Source: a virus
Virus record (IMG/VR): IMGVR_UViG_3300033571_002928
Span: 1-45,308 of that record
Strand: one strand, 5' to 3'
DNA: 45,308 nucleotides
The notes beneath the pieces were generated by a model. That model ran no database searches. It saw nothing but the letters and a program-made list of their open reading frames with translations, and was not told where the DNA came from. Below, one piece after another: positions 31,669 to 38,335 of the stretch. A program made the translations under genes and the position numbers. How positions within the stretch are numbered: the first letter of the stretch is position 1; every line of letters starts with the position of its first letter.

Positions 31669-33234
31669 TTATGCTGCTGCTGCTTGTTGAGTGGTGTTCT
31701 GTTCATTGTCATTTGTACCATCCAACGAAAGATAAGAACGCAAGAAACGATTCTCTGCTTTGCGCTCTGGTTTCATGAGCCAATCCTTGAAACCTATTGC
31801 TGTGAACTGAGTCAGTGATACTTCGCCGGGAGTGCAGAACGTAAGCAAAGCATTAACAAACTCTAGTGCCGCCATAATAGATTCGTATCGAAGGGAGCCA
31901 CGGAAAATCCTGAACTCGATTGTGTCTGCGTTGGTTACATTCAGGGCTTCGTAACGCTCTGTGCTATGCTTACCCTTTACTGTGAACTTAGAAAGGTAAG
32001 GCTTGAACCGACAGTAGTTATTGTCATACCGTCTAGCAACAGAACGGATGAGAGCTTCATTACGAACGTCATTAAGGAACGACTGGACTCGATATATCTG
32101 AGCTTGAGTTAAGAACTCACGACCGACGTGGACATGCAAACCACAGGCACCACCTTCGTGTGAACGTAAACCCATCTTTAGTTTTCCGTTGTTGAGGAAC
32201 CTACCTAGACGATCACGATGTACGTCAAGTCCTGCTGGCTGGCTAACAATCTCGAAGCCTTCTCCAATAGAACCGTCGCGCTCGAAGTAACAATACTCAC
32301 CTAGCTCATGTGTCTTGTAGTTCAAAGCTTCATGAACTGCAGCAAGTTTTGTATCAAGATCGCCATTGCGTAGCTGAACCTCTAGCTCTATGCCGAAGGC
32401 TCTGCGGTTTAGCAGGAACCAATCAGAACTTACAATGTCAAAGCCCTTGTTGCGTGAGCTATGATAGCTACCAAGAAGATCTCCATAAGGAGTCCACATT
32501 TGGTCAACCCATATACCACGCGCCTCGTGGAAGGAAAATATACTGCGACGACGGTCATCAATGTACGATGAGTTGTGTCTACTAAATACTGTGACTGCAA
32601 ATTCTGCCAGTATTAGCCTTCCGCTCCTGCCGTGTACTCGCTCTCCAGATTGCAGCATTTGGTTTGCGCATACTTGGCATGCTGTTAGAATCTTGTCAAT
32701 AGATGAGGCATTACCCTCTGTAAACTTGCTTCGATTAGTATCCTCGTAGTGACCGCAAGAATGACGTTCAAAGTTATACACTTCGCACCAGTTAATGAAC
32801 CAAGCTTTCTGAGATGCGTTGTCAGCCGATATTGCCGCTGGGAAAAACTCTGGATACCACTTGTCAGCTAGCCGTTGATAGGTTGTGTCCACTCCAGTTA
32901 CTGAATCAACATTCATTGGTCCAGCGTGTATGCCAAGCTTGATTAGGTCTAGTGTAAACATGGTGCGCAAGTGACCCATCTTAAACTTCTTGGCAATCTT
33001 ATTGCTAATTCCTTCTAAGAATGTAATGAACTCTACGCGTTTGGATATGTCTTCGATATCCTCGAAAACAAACTGAGTAATGCAGAACCATTTGTTGCGA
33101 TGCACATTTCTGCCATTGGATCGTGCCATTGACTGCATGTACTTCTTCATGTATCCTTTCCAGAAAGAAATGTTTGCCTCTGGATTCTTGACTTTGATTC
33201 TTGTGTAGTCATACAGTTTAAACAGGTGTGACAT
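31669..33234 (-). CDS. Amidoligase (COOH-NH2 ligase family) with N-terminal Cys/His domain
   Basis: The protein has 521 residues and a perfect AAGGAGG before the ATG. The C-terminal half carries the Amidoligase_2 motifs: FGIELEV (280-286), ERDGSI then GFEIVSQP (318-333), CGLHVHV (364-370) and TIEFRIFRGS (438-447). These bind ATP and metal and join a carboxylate to an amine, as in gamma-glutamyl-cysteine-ligase-like folds. Residues 1-270 are a separate domain with C160, H162, C186 and C189, a likely zinc site. Family members pair with glutamine amidotransferases to modify proteins or peptides. The target here is unknown. Confidence 0.88.
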   Translation of the reverse strand: MSHLFKLYDYTRIKVKNPEANISFWKGYMKKYMQSMARSNGRNVHRNKWFCITQFVFEDIEDISKRVEFITFLEGISNKIAKKFKMGHLRTMFTLDLIKLGIHAGPMNVDSVTGVDTTYQRLADKWYPEFFPAAISADNASQKAWFINWCEVYNFERHSCGHYEDTNRSKFTEGNASSIDKILTACQVCANQMLQSGERVHGRSGRLILAEFAVTVFSRHNSSYIDDRRRSIFSFHEARGIWVDQMWTPYGDLLGSYHSSRNKGFDIVSSDWFLLNRRAFGIELEVQLRNGDLDTKLAAVHEALNYKTHELGEYCYFERDGSIGEGFEIVSQPAGLDVHRDRLGRFLNNGKLKMGLRSHEGGACGLHVHVGREFLTQAQIYRVQSFLNDVRNEALIRSVARRYDNNYCRFKPYLSKFTVKGKHSTERYEALNVTNADTIEFRIFRGSLRYESIMAALEFVNALLTFCTPGEVSLTQFTAIGFKDWLMKPERKAENRFLRSYLSLDGTNDNEQNTTQQAAAA

Positions 33235-33577
33235 TTGCTACCTCCTTTTTGACATCTTTGGGTAATGGTAACTTGGTGTACTTTCCTATTGATTCAGGCT
33301 TAGGATTGAACTTCATGTCTAACTGAGCAATTTTGCTTGGCCCCATGTTGAGCGCGCCTATAAGAGAGTCGAGCAGTTCTGATGCATTCATATGATCTAT
33401 GTCATTTAAGTCCTCTGCCCATGTGCCGTAATTATTTTCTACGGCTGTGATGCATCCGTAGTCGTATGAGTAATCAACCTCCCATCCGAACTCATCTCTC
33501 ATAAACAAAGTAACTTTCTTTGCCAAGCTTGCGTTACCTTGACGGAAAGCTCGTAGCCATACTCGGTTAGTCATCAT
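33218..33577 (-). CDS. Hypothetical protein upstream of the amidoligase
   Basis: The protein has 119 residues. AAGGAG precedes the ATG pair (MMTNRVW). The core is mixed alpha/beta (VTLFMRDEFGWEVDYSYDYG, ELLDSLIGALNMGPSK) and the tail is Pro/Lys-rich (KLPLPKDVKKEVAN). The end overlaps the amidoligase start by 17 bases, so its product is made in step with the ligase. It could be a substrate or adaptor; no family recognised. Confidence 0.65.
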   Translation of the reverse strand: MMTNRVWLRAFRQGNASLAKKVTLFMRDEFGWEVDYSYDYGCITAVENNYGTWAEDLNDIDHMNASELLDSLIGALNMGPSKIAQLDMKFNPKPESIGKYTKLPLPKDVKKEVANVTPV

Positions 33578-33959
33578 CGTTCTCCTTCTTTATTGTGCGG
33601 ATCTTGTTGGACAGTTGTTCTAATTGACCATCGATTGTTTCTGATATGCGTTCTGAAATCTCAACGATCTCATTAACTTGTTCGTCGCTTAGATTTAGCA
33701 ATCGCATGACTAGAGTTGCTCCGCCTGCTGCTACCTGAGCGAACTGTAACTCGACTGCTTTCTTGATATTGTCTGGGGCATACTGCGTTGCAACTGATAT
33801 GAGCTTGGCTGTATGGCTGACACCAGATACAAACTTGACAACTTCCATGTAGTCTCTACCCTTAATGGATTCTAGGTTGTCGAAGTATTCCTGAACGGAC
33901 TCCTCTAAGTTTGACTTGGTATCTTGTAACGCTTTCTTTAATGCATCATCTTGATTCAT
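33567..33959 (-). CDS. Hypothetical helical protein
   Basis: The start at 33959 (MNQDDALKKALQD) has AAGGAG upstream; a longer frame to 34067 lies inside the preceding gene. The product has 130 residues and is almost all helix, with a central FAQVAAGGATLVMRLLNL stretch that might touch a membrane or form a bundle, and long coiled-coil ends. It overlaps both neighbours. No family recognised. Confidence 0.68.
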   Translation of the reverse strand: MNQDDALKKALQDTKSNLEESVQEYFDNLESIKGRDYMEVVKFVSGVSHTAKLISVATQYAPDNIKKAVELQFAQVAAGGATLVMRLLNLSDEQVNEIVEISERISETIDGQLEQLSNKIRTIKKENDDD

Positions 33960-34197
33960 TTGTTTCTCCTTGTTTGTATGGATCACCCATAGTTTCGTAG
34001 TCAATACCCATGAGCTTGTATGATTCTTCAAGCTCTGATTTAGTAAGCTTTGTGTTAGACCAACCACGGGGAGCTTTAGGTTCCTGCTGTTGCTTCTTTA
34101 CTATCTGCTGAAACTTCTTACGCAGATTCGTTTCCGACGCCGGCGTATAGGCGAAGTCTTTCTTTACCTGCTTGCGCAAGTTACGTTTATCAATCAT
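33946..34197 (-). CDS. Small basic hypothetical protein
   Basis: The start at 34197 (MIDKRNLRKQVKKDFAY) has GGAG seven bases upstream. The product has 83 residues, Lys/Gln-rich in the middle, ending ELEESYKLMGIDYETMGDPY. Likely partly disordered. It heads the run of overlapping genes that leads into the amidoligase. No family recognised. Confidence 0.65.
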   Translation of the reverse strand: MIDKRNLRKQVKKDFAYTPASETNLRKKFQQIVKKQQQEPKAPRGWSNTKLTKSELEESYKLMGIDYETMGDPYKQGETNESR

Positions 34198-34236
34198 AGG
34201 ATTCTCCAAGAAGGTTGAAGATGTGAAAGGGGAGAC

Positions 34237-34294
34237 GCCCTCCCGTAAGGGGAAGAGGGCGGCGATCCGATGTTAAAAAGGGAAGAAGATTGAG
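34237..34294. repeat. Intergenic cassette, family 1 copy A
   Basis: A 58-base segment in the gap between two minus-strand genes, clearly related to 37142-37198 (common frame: GCCCT-CCCG-AAGGG-AAG-AGGG, then AAAAGG...GA...TGAG). GCCCTC/GAGGGC, extended by one more pair, can form a hairpin on either strand. It may be a processing or attenuation site. Confidence 0.5.
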
Positions 34295-34296
34295 AC

Positions 34297-34488
34297 TTAA
34301 GGCTGGGTTGTCTGGAGTTCTTCGCGTATGAAGATATAGATAGGGATACTGGAGTACGCAAGAGACAGGACAAACGCGGGAACATCTGGCACATGCAACG
34401 CTCCCAATACCATCCAAGATATAGAGAACGTAGCTAGTACACAGAAGATAGTAAAGGTAGCTATTGCCAAGTTAATAATAGATGCCAT
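34297..34488 (-). CDS. Small two-helix membrane protein
   Basis: The start at 34488 (MASIINLAIATFTIF) follows the upstream stop at 34491 by two bases. The product has 63 residues: helix about 3-30, helix about 35-52 (PAFVLSLAYSSIPIYIF), then a short charged tail. Inner-membrane location is expected; function unknown. Confidence 0.6.
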   Translation of the reverse strand: MASIINLAIATFTIFCVLATFSISWMVLGALHVPDVPAFVLSLAYSSIPIYIFIREELQTTQP

Positions 34489-34490
34489 AC

Positions 34491-35036
34491 TTACCACCAA
34501 GAATCATAGAAGATTGCATTATTGTCAACATCAACCAATGCTTTCTCCAGAAATTTATCTAGGCTAGCAAGATCTTCGGGATATATCTCAGATGACCCAA
34601 AGAAAAAGCCATCTCTAGGAGTAAGGTTATTCTTCTGAGCTGAGAGTCTTAGGAGATCTTCTTTGCTTAGCCGTACTGTCTTGCAGTTGAACTGTTCCTT
34701 GCAGTCATCCCCAACTCTTGACTTCCATAGATCGTGCATCCATCCATGCAGAGCATTGAACTTGCGCCAGTAATGGTAGTTGTTATCTATCATGCCTTGC
34801 TCGAATGCCAGTCCGTCTGCCAGTCTTAGCCTATCCCAGTACCAATCACGATCAATCTGTCCCAGCTTGGACAGCTCATCGTCAGTCTTGTGTTGAAAGC
34901 CAACCGATTCTCTGGCTACTCTGCGTGGGTTGAAGTTCGCCCACGTTTCGTTGTCACCTACTGGATCTCCGTGGATAAGGAGCCAGCTCTCCAATGTTTC
35001 AAGAGGCATCTTGTATGCGTACATATCTAGTCCCAC
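34491..35036 (-). CDS. MGLDMY-family hypothetical protein
   Basis: The protein has 181 residues. It opens MGLDMYAYKM, the mark of a widespread phage and bacterial family of unknown function (sometimes mislabelled as phosphoglycerate kinase). Other typical features are the HYWRKFNALHGWM segment and LSKEDLLRLSAQ near residue 125. It is soluble. It is the largest protein among the small accessory genes here. Confidence 0.78.
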   Translation of the reverse strand: MGLDMYAYKMPLETLESWLLIHGDPVGDNETWANFNPRRVARESVGFQHKTDDELSKLGQIDRDWYWDRLRLADGLAFEQGMIDNNYHYWRKFNALHGWMHDLWKSRVGDDCKEQFNCKTVRLSKEDLLRLSAQKNNLTPRDGFFFGSSEIYPEDLASLDKFLEKALVDVDNNAIFYDSWW

Positions 35037-35037
35037 G

Positions 35038-35328
35038 CTATCTTCCTTTCATAGATGTAATGCAATGGTCAAAGGTTTGCTTCTGTATTGCTGTCCTGCA
35101 TTCGCTCTCAAAGTATGAGAACTTGCAGGGGTGTAAGGCTGGAAACCCTGAGGGATCAACGGCACCAACCATCATAGGTACAACAGTACTACTAGACTTA
35201 CTATTGGCAAGCTCTTTGCACTGAGCGATCACCTCCTCTCTTGTTAGGCTGCGCGATTGTCCATCTGATGATGCATAGTAAGCAACAGCAACAGCAGCTA
35301 TCGCAACACATACAAACGTATTACTCAT
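35038..35328 (-). CDS. Small exported or membrane-anchored protein
   Basis: The protein has 96 residues. The N-terminus (MSNTFVCVAIAAVAVAYYAS) is a signal peptide or anchor. The rest has three Cys (QCKEL, HPCKF, SECRT) plus one near the end, which could form disulphides in the periplasm. A role in changing the host envelope, such as superinfection exclusion, is possible but unproven. Confidence 0.65.
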   Translation of the reverse strand: MSNTFVCVAIAAVAVAYYASSDGQSRSLTREEVIAQCKELANSKSSSTVVPMMVGAVDPSGFPALHPCKFSYFESECRTAIQKQTFDHCITSMKGR

Positions 35329-35330
35329 AC

Positions 35331-35513
35331 CTATTCCTCCAAGTACTTAATCATTTGTTTGATAGCTTCGTACTCTTCGGTGCTAGATACTGGCAGTTCT
35401 TTGGCTAGCTCTGTTAGGAATATGAGTGAGTTATCTTCTACTAGCCTAAAGGTTCTGGTTCCATTGTCCGATACGATCTTGATTGATCCTTGTATCTCGT
35501 AGAAAGCTGACAT
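35331..35513 (-). CDS. Small hypothetical protein
   Basis: The protein has 60 residues, with a beta N-terminal half (YEIQGSIKIVSDNGTRTFRL) and a helical C-terminal half (EEYEAIKQMIKYLEE). The stop codon is two bases from the next start. No family recognised. Confidence 0.55.
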   Translation of the reverse strand: MSAFYEIQGSIKIVSDNGTRTFRLVEDNSLIFLTELAKELPVSSTEEYEAIKQMIKYLEE

Positions 35514-35561
35514 CTATCCTCCCATTTATTGTGTTAAGTTAATTCTTGTGGTACGACCTCA

Positions 35562-35762
35562 TCATGCTTCCGCTTCTATGAGTCTTAGTTGTGCATCCAG
35601 TGATTGTGCAAACGTAACTGTTTCTCTAACGATTGGTACTACGTCAGCGAGATAGTTATGAGCTACGACATGAGTCAAGCTTTTGAATGCTTTAAGTTCT
35701 TCTTGTGTTTCAATAGTGATAACTACTGGTGTAAATGGTTTTTGACTTCTACTGATTTTCAT
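35562..35762 (-). CDS. Small hypothetical protein
   Basis: The protein has 66 residues, compact alpha/beta (PVVITIETQEELKAFKSL then a helix to the end). Its leader is the duplicated cassette at 35781-35863. No strong ribosome site (ACAGGA about 12 bases upstream). No family recognised. Confidence 0.55.
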   Translation of the reverse strand: MKISRSQKPFTPVVITIETQEELKAFKSLTHVVAHNYLADVVPIVRETVTFAQSLDAQLRLIEAEA

Positions 35763-35780
35763 TGTGTTGTCCTGTTCTTG

Positions 35781-35863
35781 TTAGCACGGAGCGATAGATC
35801 ACTCGGTTGTTGGTCTGGCGAATAAGCGAAAAAAGTTGAGGGCTGGAAACCCCCAACACTCAA
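35781..35863. repeat. Intergenic cassette, family 2 copy C
   Basis: Related to 36084-36175: on the plus strand both read TTAGCAC(G/A)GAGCGAT, a short hairpin-forming stretch ending CTCGG, then TTGAGGGCTGGA, AACCCCC and CTCAA. On the minus strand each copy leads straight into a small gene. This copy ends in a working-looking terminator on the minus strand. Confidence 0.6.
35829..35857 (-). terminator. Intrinsic terminator within cassette C
   Basis: On the minus strand GTTG-GGG pairs with CCC-t-CAAC (one bulged base) and is followed by TTTTTT. It lies after the 25-residue gene and before the 35562-35762 gene. The matching place in cassette D has lost the T run. Confidence 0.6.
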
Positions 35864-35937
35864 GCCATCATTAGTAAAGCAGTTGCAATGCAGCAAGTGA
35901 TATAGATAATCCAAAGCATTTCGTGTGCGTGTCTCAT
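35860..35937 (-). CDS. 25-residue membrane peptide
   Basis: MRHAHEMLWIIYITCCIATA plus LLMMA: a charged start and one hydrophobic helix. CGGAGAG lies upstream of the ATG and the ATG overlaps the previous stop (ATGA), which supports real translation. Function unknown. Confidence 0.5.
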   Translation of the reverse strand: MRHAHEMLWIIYITCCIATALLMMA

Positions 35938-36065
35938 TTGACTCTCCGTATTAGGTTAAGACCTGTGAAGTACAGTTTCCTGTACACATTCCAACTGATT
36001 GGTTTAAAGCTGAAGTACTGCGATGTCTGACAGTACCTATAGTAGGCTAGCGCCATTTCTTCCAT
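35934..36065 (-). CDS. 43-residue small basic protein
   Basis: Starts MEEMALAYYRYCQTSQYF with TAGGAGAT upstream; it is aromatic and basic, ending LNLIRRVK. Its stop overlaps the next start. A good ribosome site and coupling make it likely real. Its leader is cassette D. Confidence 0.6.
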   Translation of the reverse strand: MEEMALAYYRYCQTSQYFSFKPISWNVYRKLYFTGLNLIRRVK

Positions 36066-36083
36066 TTTGATCTCCTAAAGAAC

Positions 36084-36175
36084 TTAGCACAGAGCGATTG
36101 CTTGCTCGGGGGGGAGGACTCGCGAACGCAGAAGTAATTTGAGGGCTGGAGAACCCCCCAACCCCCAACGCTCAA
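36084..36175. repeat. Intergenic cassette, family 2 copy D
   Basis: Second copy of the cassette at 35781-35863, with a longer G/C tract (GAACCCCCCAACCCCC). The outer GAGC/GCTC and TTGAG/CTCAA pairings are kept; the terminator T run is lost on the minus strand. Confidence 0.6.
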
Positions 36176-36216
36176 CGCTTCCAATACTGTAGATAGGCAC
36201 CATTAGGTTGAGCAGA

Positions 36217-36294
36217 GGGAGGATTTACACTAGGTGTACTAGCGACCTCCCGCTGAACTAAGGATTTACCCAGCTTAGGCTGGCGACCTTAGTT
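36217..36294. ncRNA. Tandem covarying two-hairpin element
   Basis: Two units, 41 bases apart. Each reads outer stem, GG-ATTTAC, 14-base inner hairpin, CGA-CC, outer stem. Unit 1 (36217-36251): outer GGGAGG/CCTCCC, inner CTAG/CTAG. Unit 2 (36256-36294): outer AACTAAGG/CCTTAGTT, inner CCAGC/GCTGG. The loops are identical while the stems differ with pairing kept, which argues for selection on RNA shape (or on a cruciform protein site). It lies downstream of the minus-strand gene 36316-36588; the sense strand is likely minus, where the loops read TCG and GTAAAT. No known RNA family recognised. Confidence 0.55.
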
Positions 36295-36315
36295 GTTATC
36301 GAACTCTTTGAGCCA

Positions 36316-36588
36316 CTACTTGTAGTAGTTGTCCCGAGTCCATGTATTGCCTTCCCAGTTATCGAACTCAAAACGAAACTCCTGATCTCTCTTGTACTCT
36401 TGGTAGTCTTGATACAGGAGGACAGCTGAAGCGCCAAAGCCCATGCCTACGAAGCAGCATCCCAAAGCCCAGAATCCAAAGATGATAGGCATAACTACCA
36501 GAGCAGCGATCAAGCAGAAGAGCATGACTGGAACATCCTTATCTGATGTAATCCAGCGATAGATTGTCATTTCGTTAACTGTAAACAT
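36316..36588 (-). CDS. Two-helix membrane protein
   Basis: The protein has 90 residues and AAGGAGA before the ATG. Hydrophobic helices at about 21-38 and 40-60, then a charged soluble tail (YQEYKRDQEFRFEFDNW). The soluble tail is probably cytoplasmic. Possibly an exclusion or lysis-related factor; no family recognised. Confidence 0.65.
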   Translation of the reverse strand: MFTVNEMTIYRWITSDKDVPVMLFCLIAALVVMPIIFGFWALGCCFVGMGFGASAVLLYQDYQEYKRDQEFRFEFDNWEGNTWTRDNYYK

Positions 36589-36598
36589 GTGGTTCTCC

Positions 36599-36691
36599 TT
36601 AGGATTTATCTGTTAGTTTAGCTATGATTAATGCTATGATGAATGGTGATACGAATATGATGCACCATATGATCTTGAGTGTCAAAGGCAT
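36599..36691 (-). CDS. 30-residue membrane peptide
   Basis: MPLTLKIIWCIIFVSPFIIA then LIIAKLTDKS: one hydrophobic helix with a charged end. TTGGAG lies six bases before the ATG. Seven bases separate its stop from the next gene's start region. Likely real by ribosome site and composition. Confidence 0.55.
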   Translation of the reverse strand: MPLTLKIIWCIIFVSPFIIALIIAKLTDKS

Positions 36692-36711
36692 CTGAATCTC
36701 CAAGGTTAGCG

Positions 36712-36738
36712 CGGGAATACCTGAGAACAGGCACCCCG
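36712..36738. other. Intergenic hairpin with internal loop
   Basis: CGGG-AATA-CCTG-AGAA-CAGG-CAC-CCCG: an outer 4-bp and inner 4-bp stem with a small internal loop, in the gap between two minus-strand genes. The layout resembles a short version of the tandem element at 36217-36294 but the loop bases differ. Confidence 0.4.
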
Positions 36739-36754
36739 ACGCATGTAAAGCAAA

Positions 36755-37087
36755 TTAAGAGTTAGTAGACTTAGCAATAAACATCTGACGTAAGATGATC
36801 TCAGCTTCAATCACCAATTCATCCTTAGATCCAGAACGTGAGAGCTTATCCAAAGCAGCCAAAACCTTAGATGTCATCTCTACCTCAGAAGATGTCATAC
36901 GTGCTAATACCCGACCACCCTTTGCAGCTAATTCTGTTTTGTCTCTCTTAGAAGCAGGTGAAGTGCGAATAGCCCAGCTAGCTTCCCACGAAGTAGTAGG
37001 AATGTCTCCAGTAAAGATGCCACGCTCAGCCATAGCCATAAGACGTGATTTCTGTGCAGCAGTGATAGGACGTTGTGTTGTAGTCAT
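36755..37087 (-). CDS. Hypothetical protein, first gene of the leftward block
   Basis: The protein has 110 residues and GGAGG before the ATG. N-terminal half Thr/Ser/Arg-rich (TQRPITAAQKSRLMAMAERG), C-terminal half helical (SKVLAALDKLSRSGSK). Being the first gene after the divergent promoter region suggests early, strong expression. It may be a small host-directed or regulatory protein; no family recognised. Confidence 0.65.
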   Translation of the reverse strand: MTTTQRPITAAQKSRLMAMAERGIFTGDIPTTSWEASWAIRTSPASKRDKTELAAKGGRVLARMTSSEVEMTSKVLAALDKLSRSGSKDELVIEAEIILRQMFIAKSTNS

Positions 37088-37495
37088 GATAAAGCCTCCA
37101 AAAAAAGAAAAGAAAAACTACGATTAAAGGGAAAGTGAAGTGCCCTTCCCGAAGGGAAAGAAGGGTACGAAACGCTGCTGAAAAGGACGAGAAATGAGGT
37201 ACAAGGGATGACCAGTCAGTTCCAAAAAACCCTTATGAATCTATAGGGATTCCCAGACGCTGGTCTAATTGTTGCAGAAATGAGAACAAACTAGCTGTAT
37301 TGTCGCTGGAAATAAGGAGAATCAGCACTAAGAACTCCGATATAGGTACAGTAGAACTCATAGAGACACCCCCACAGGGACCCAAAGGTATCACCCCCCG
37401 GGGTATGAGACTCAGCAGTATCCGATATACACACACTACACTTGACTTTGATAAAATGGCTATACCGAAACTCTATTTAGGAAACGGTCTATGTC
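37088..37495. promoter_or_regulatory. Divergent intergenic region
   Basis: About 400 bases between leftward and rightward genes. It holds cassette B (37142-37198), a dyad GACCAG...CTGGTC (around 37210-37265), a GC palindrome CCCCGGGG (37395-37402 area) and a TGaTAAAAT extended -10-like box at 37450-37457 with no good -35. A TTG-started 72-codon frame across 37300-37518 has no family look and I do not count it as a gene. Confidence 0.5.
37142..37198. repeat. Intergenic cassette, family 1 copy B
   Basis: Second copy of the 34237-34294 cassette (about 70 percent identical by eye). Contains the perfect hairpin TTCCC-GAA-GGGAA. It lies in the leader of the first leftward gene, 55 bases upstream of its start. 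Confidence 0.5.
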
Positions 37496-38233
37496 ATGAA
37501 AATTTTAGATGGCGGTAAGAATTGGTTCAGGCTGAGCGGGATGGACATTAGGTTGCTAAGATTGCAACAATTGTTACCGGAGGTTGAAGCTTGGGTTGCC
37601 ACGAAAGACCCGCGGGTGCTTACTGCGCAGTATTGGGGGATGACGAAGGATAGTCCTGAAGAGACATGTATTGTTAATTTGGGAAGTGGTTATGATGGTG
37701 AGGAGTTGTTAGTTACGTATGAGGATGTGATGTTGGAGTTCCCTGAGTTGAGGGAGTTGTTTAAGGAGTTGGAGCTACAGCCTTACCTTGGCACGAACAA
37801 GATTGGCAACTGGGGGATTCACAGGCATTGTTATAACCCTACCTCTCGGTGGAACCTTGTGTTGGTTGGGGAGGGGAATGAAGGTGGCCGCGGGGAATTC
37901 TTTCAATACCGGGGAGAACACCCGATTGAACCGGAATATGATTTGGTATATGGGGTGTTGGATGAGTGCGAGGAGAAGGAAGCCAAGCACATAGAGACGT
38001 TCTACTTAACCAGTAACGAGTGGTATAGCATCGATACTTGGCAATGGCACTCACATAGGTTGTATGGTGAGGAATGGCATCCTGCTAGGGCGTGGCTAAT
38101 GCATTTCAAGTATGCGCCTACGAAGGCAGCGGCACGAGAAGTCTTGGAGTATTTGAATACGTGGGGAGTTAAGCGGATTCTCTGGCGTTTTCGTATGGAA
38201 CGTAAGTACCGGGACGGGACGCATAACGTCTAA
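37496..38233 (+). CDS. Oxygenase-like cupin-fold protein, moron candidate
   Basis: The protein has 245 residues. H109-x-H111 followed by RWNLVLV, then GGRGEFF (130-136), YSID and H185-x-H187-R188, then RAWLMHF (198-204) follow the order of aspartyl/asparaginyl hydroxylase-type Fe(II)/2-oxoglutarate proteins: first metal His, strand, distal His and a 2-oxoglutarate-binding Arg. The spacing is not exact, so this is tentative. The gene stands alone, flanked by CCCGGGG palindromes, with GC-richer codon use (many GGG, TTG, GTG, GAG) than its neighbours. It looks like a transferred cargo gene. Confidence 0.6.
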   Translation: MKILDGGKNWFRLSGMDIRLLRLQQLLPEVEAWVATKDPRVLTAQYWGMTKDSPEETCIVNLGSGYDGEELLVTYEDVMLEFPELRELFKELELQPYLGTNKIGNWGIHRHCYNPTSRWNLVLVGEGNEGGRGEFFQYRGEHPIEPEYDLVYGVLDECEEKEAKHIETFYLTSNEWYSIDTWQWHSHRLYGEEWHPARAWLMHFKYAPTKAAAREVLEYLNTWGVKRILWRFRMERKYRDGTHNV

Positions 38234-38335
38234 CACCCGGGGTGTAAAGCAACATAACTTAATTTTTTTCAAACACTTTGTGATACTATTATGGCAAAAT
38301 GTTAATAAGTATGCTTATTTAGTAAAACAATATAT

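Noticed and set aside
34190-34417. Two minus-strand frames over the cassette A gap
   Set aside because: Ser/Pro/Leu-rich, no ribosome site; they overlap the membrane protein gene, which has a better start and hydrophobic pattern.
37300-37518. 72-codon plus-strand frame with TTG start upstream of the oxygenase-like gene
   Set aside because: Covers palindromes and promoter-like boxes, lacks a domain look, and overlaps the firm start of the next gene.
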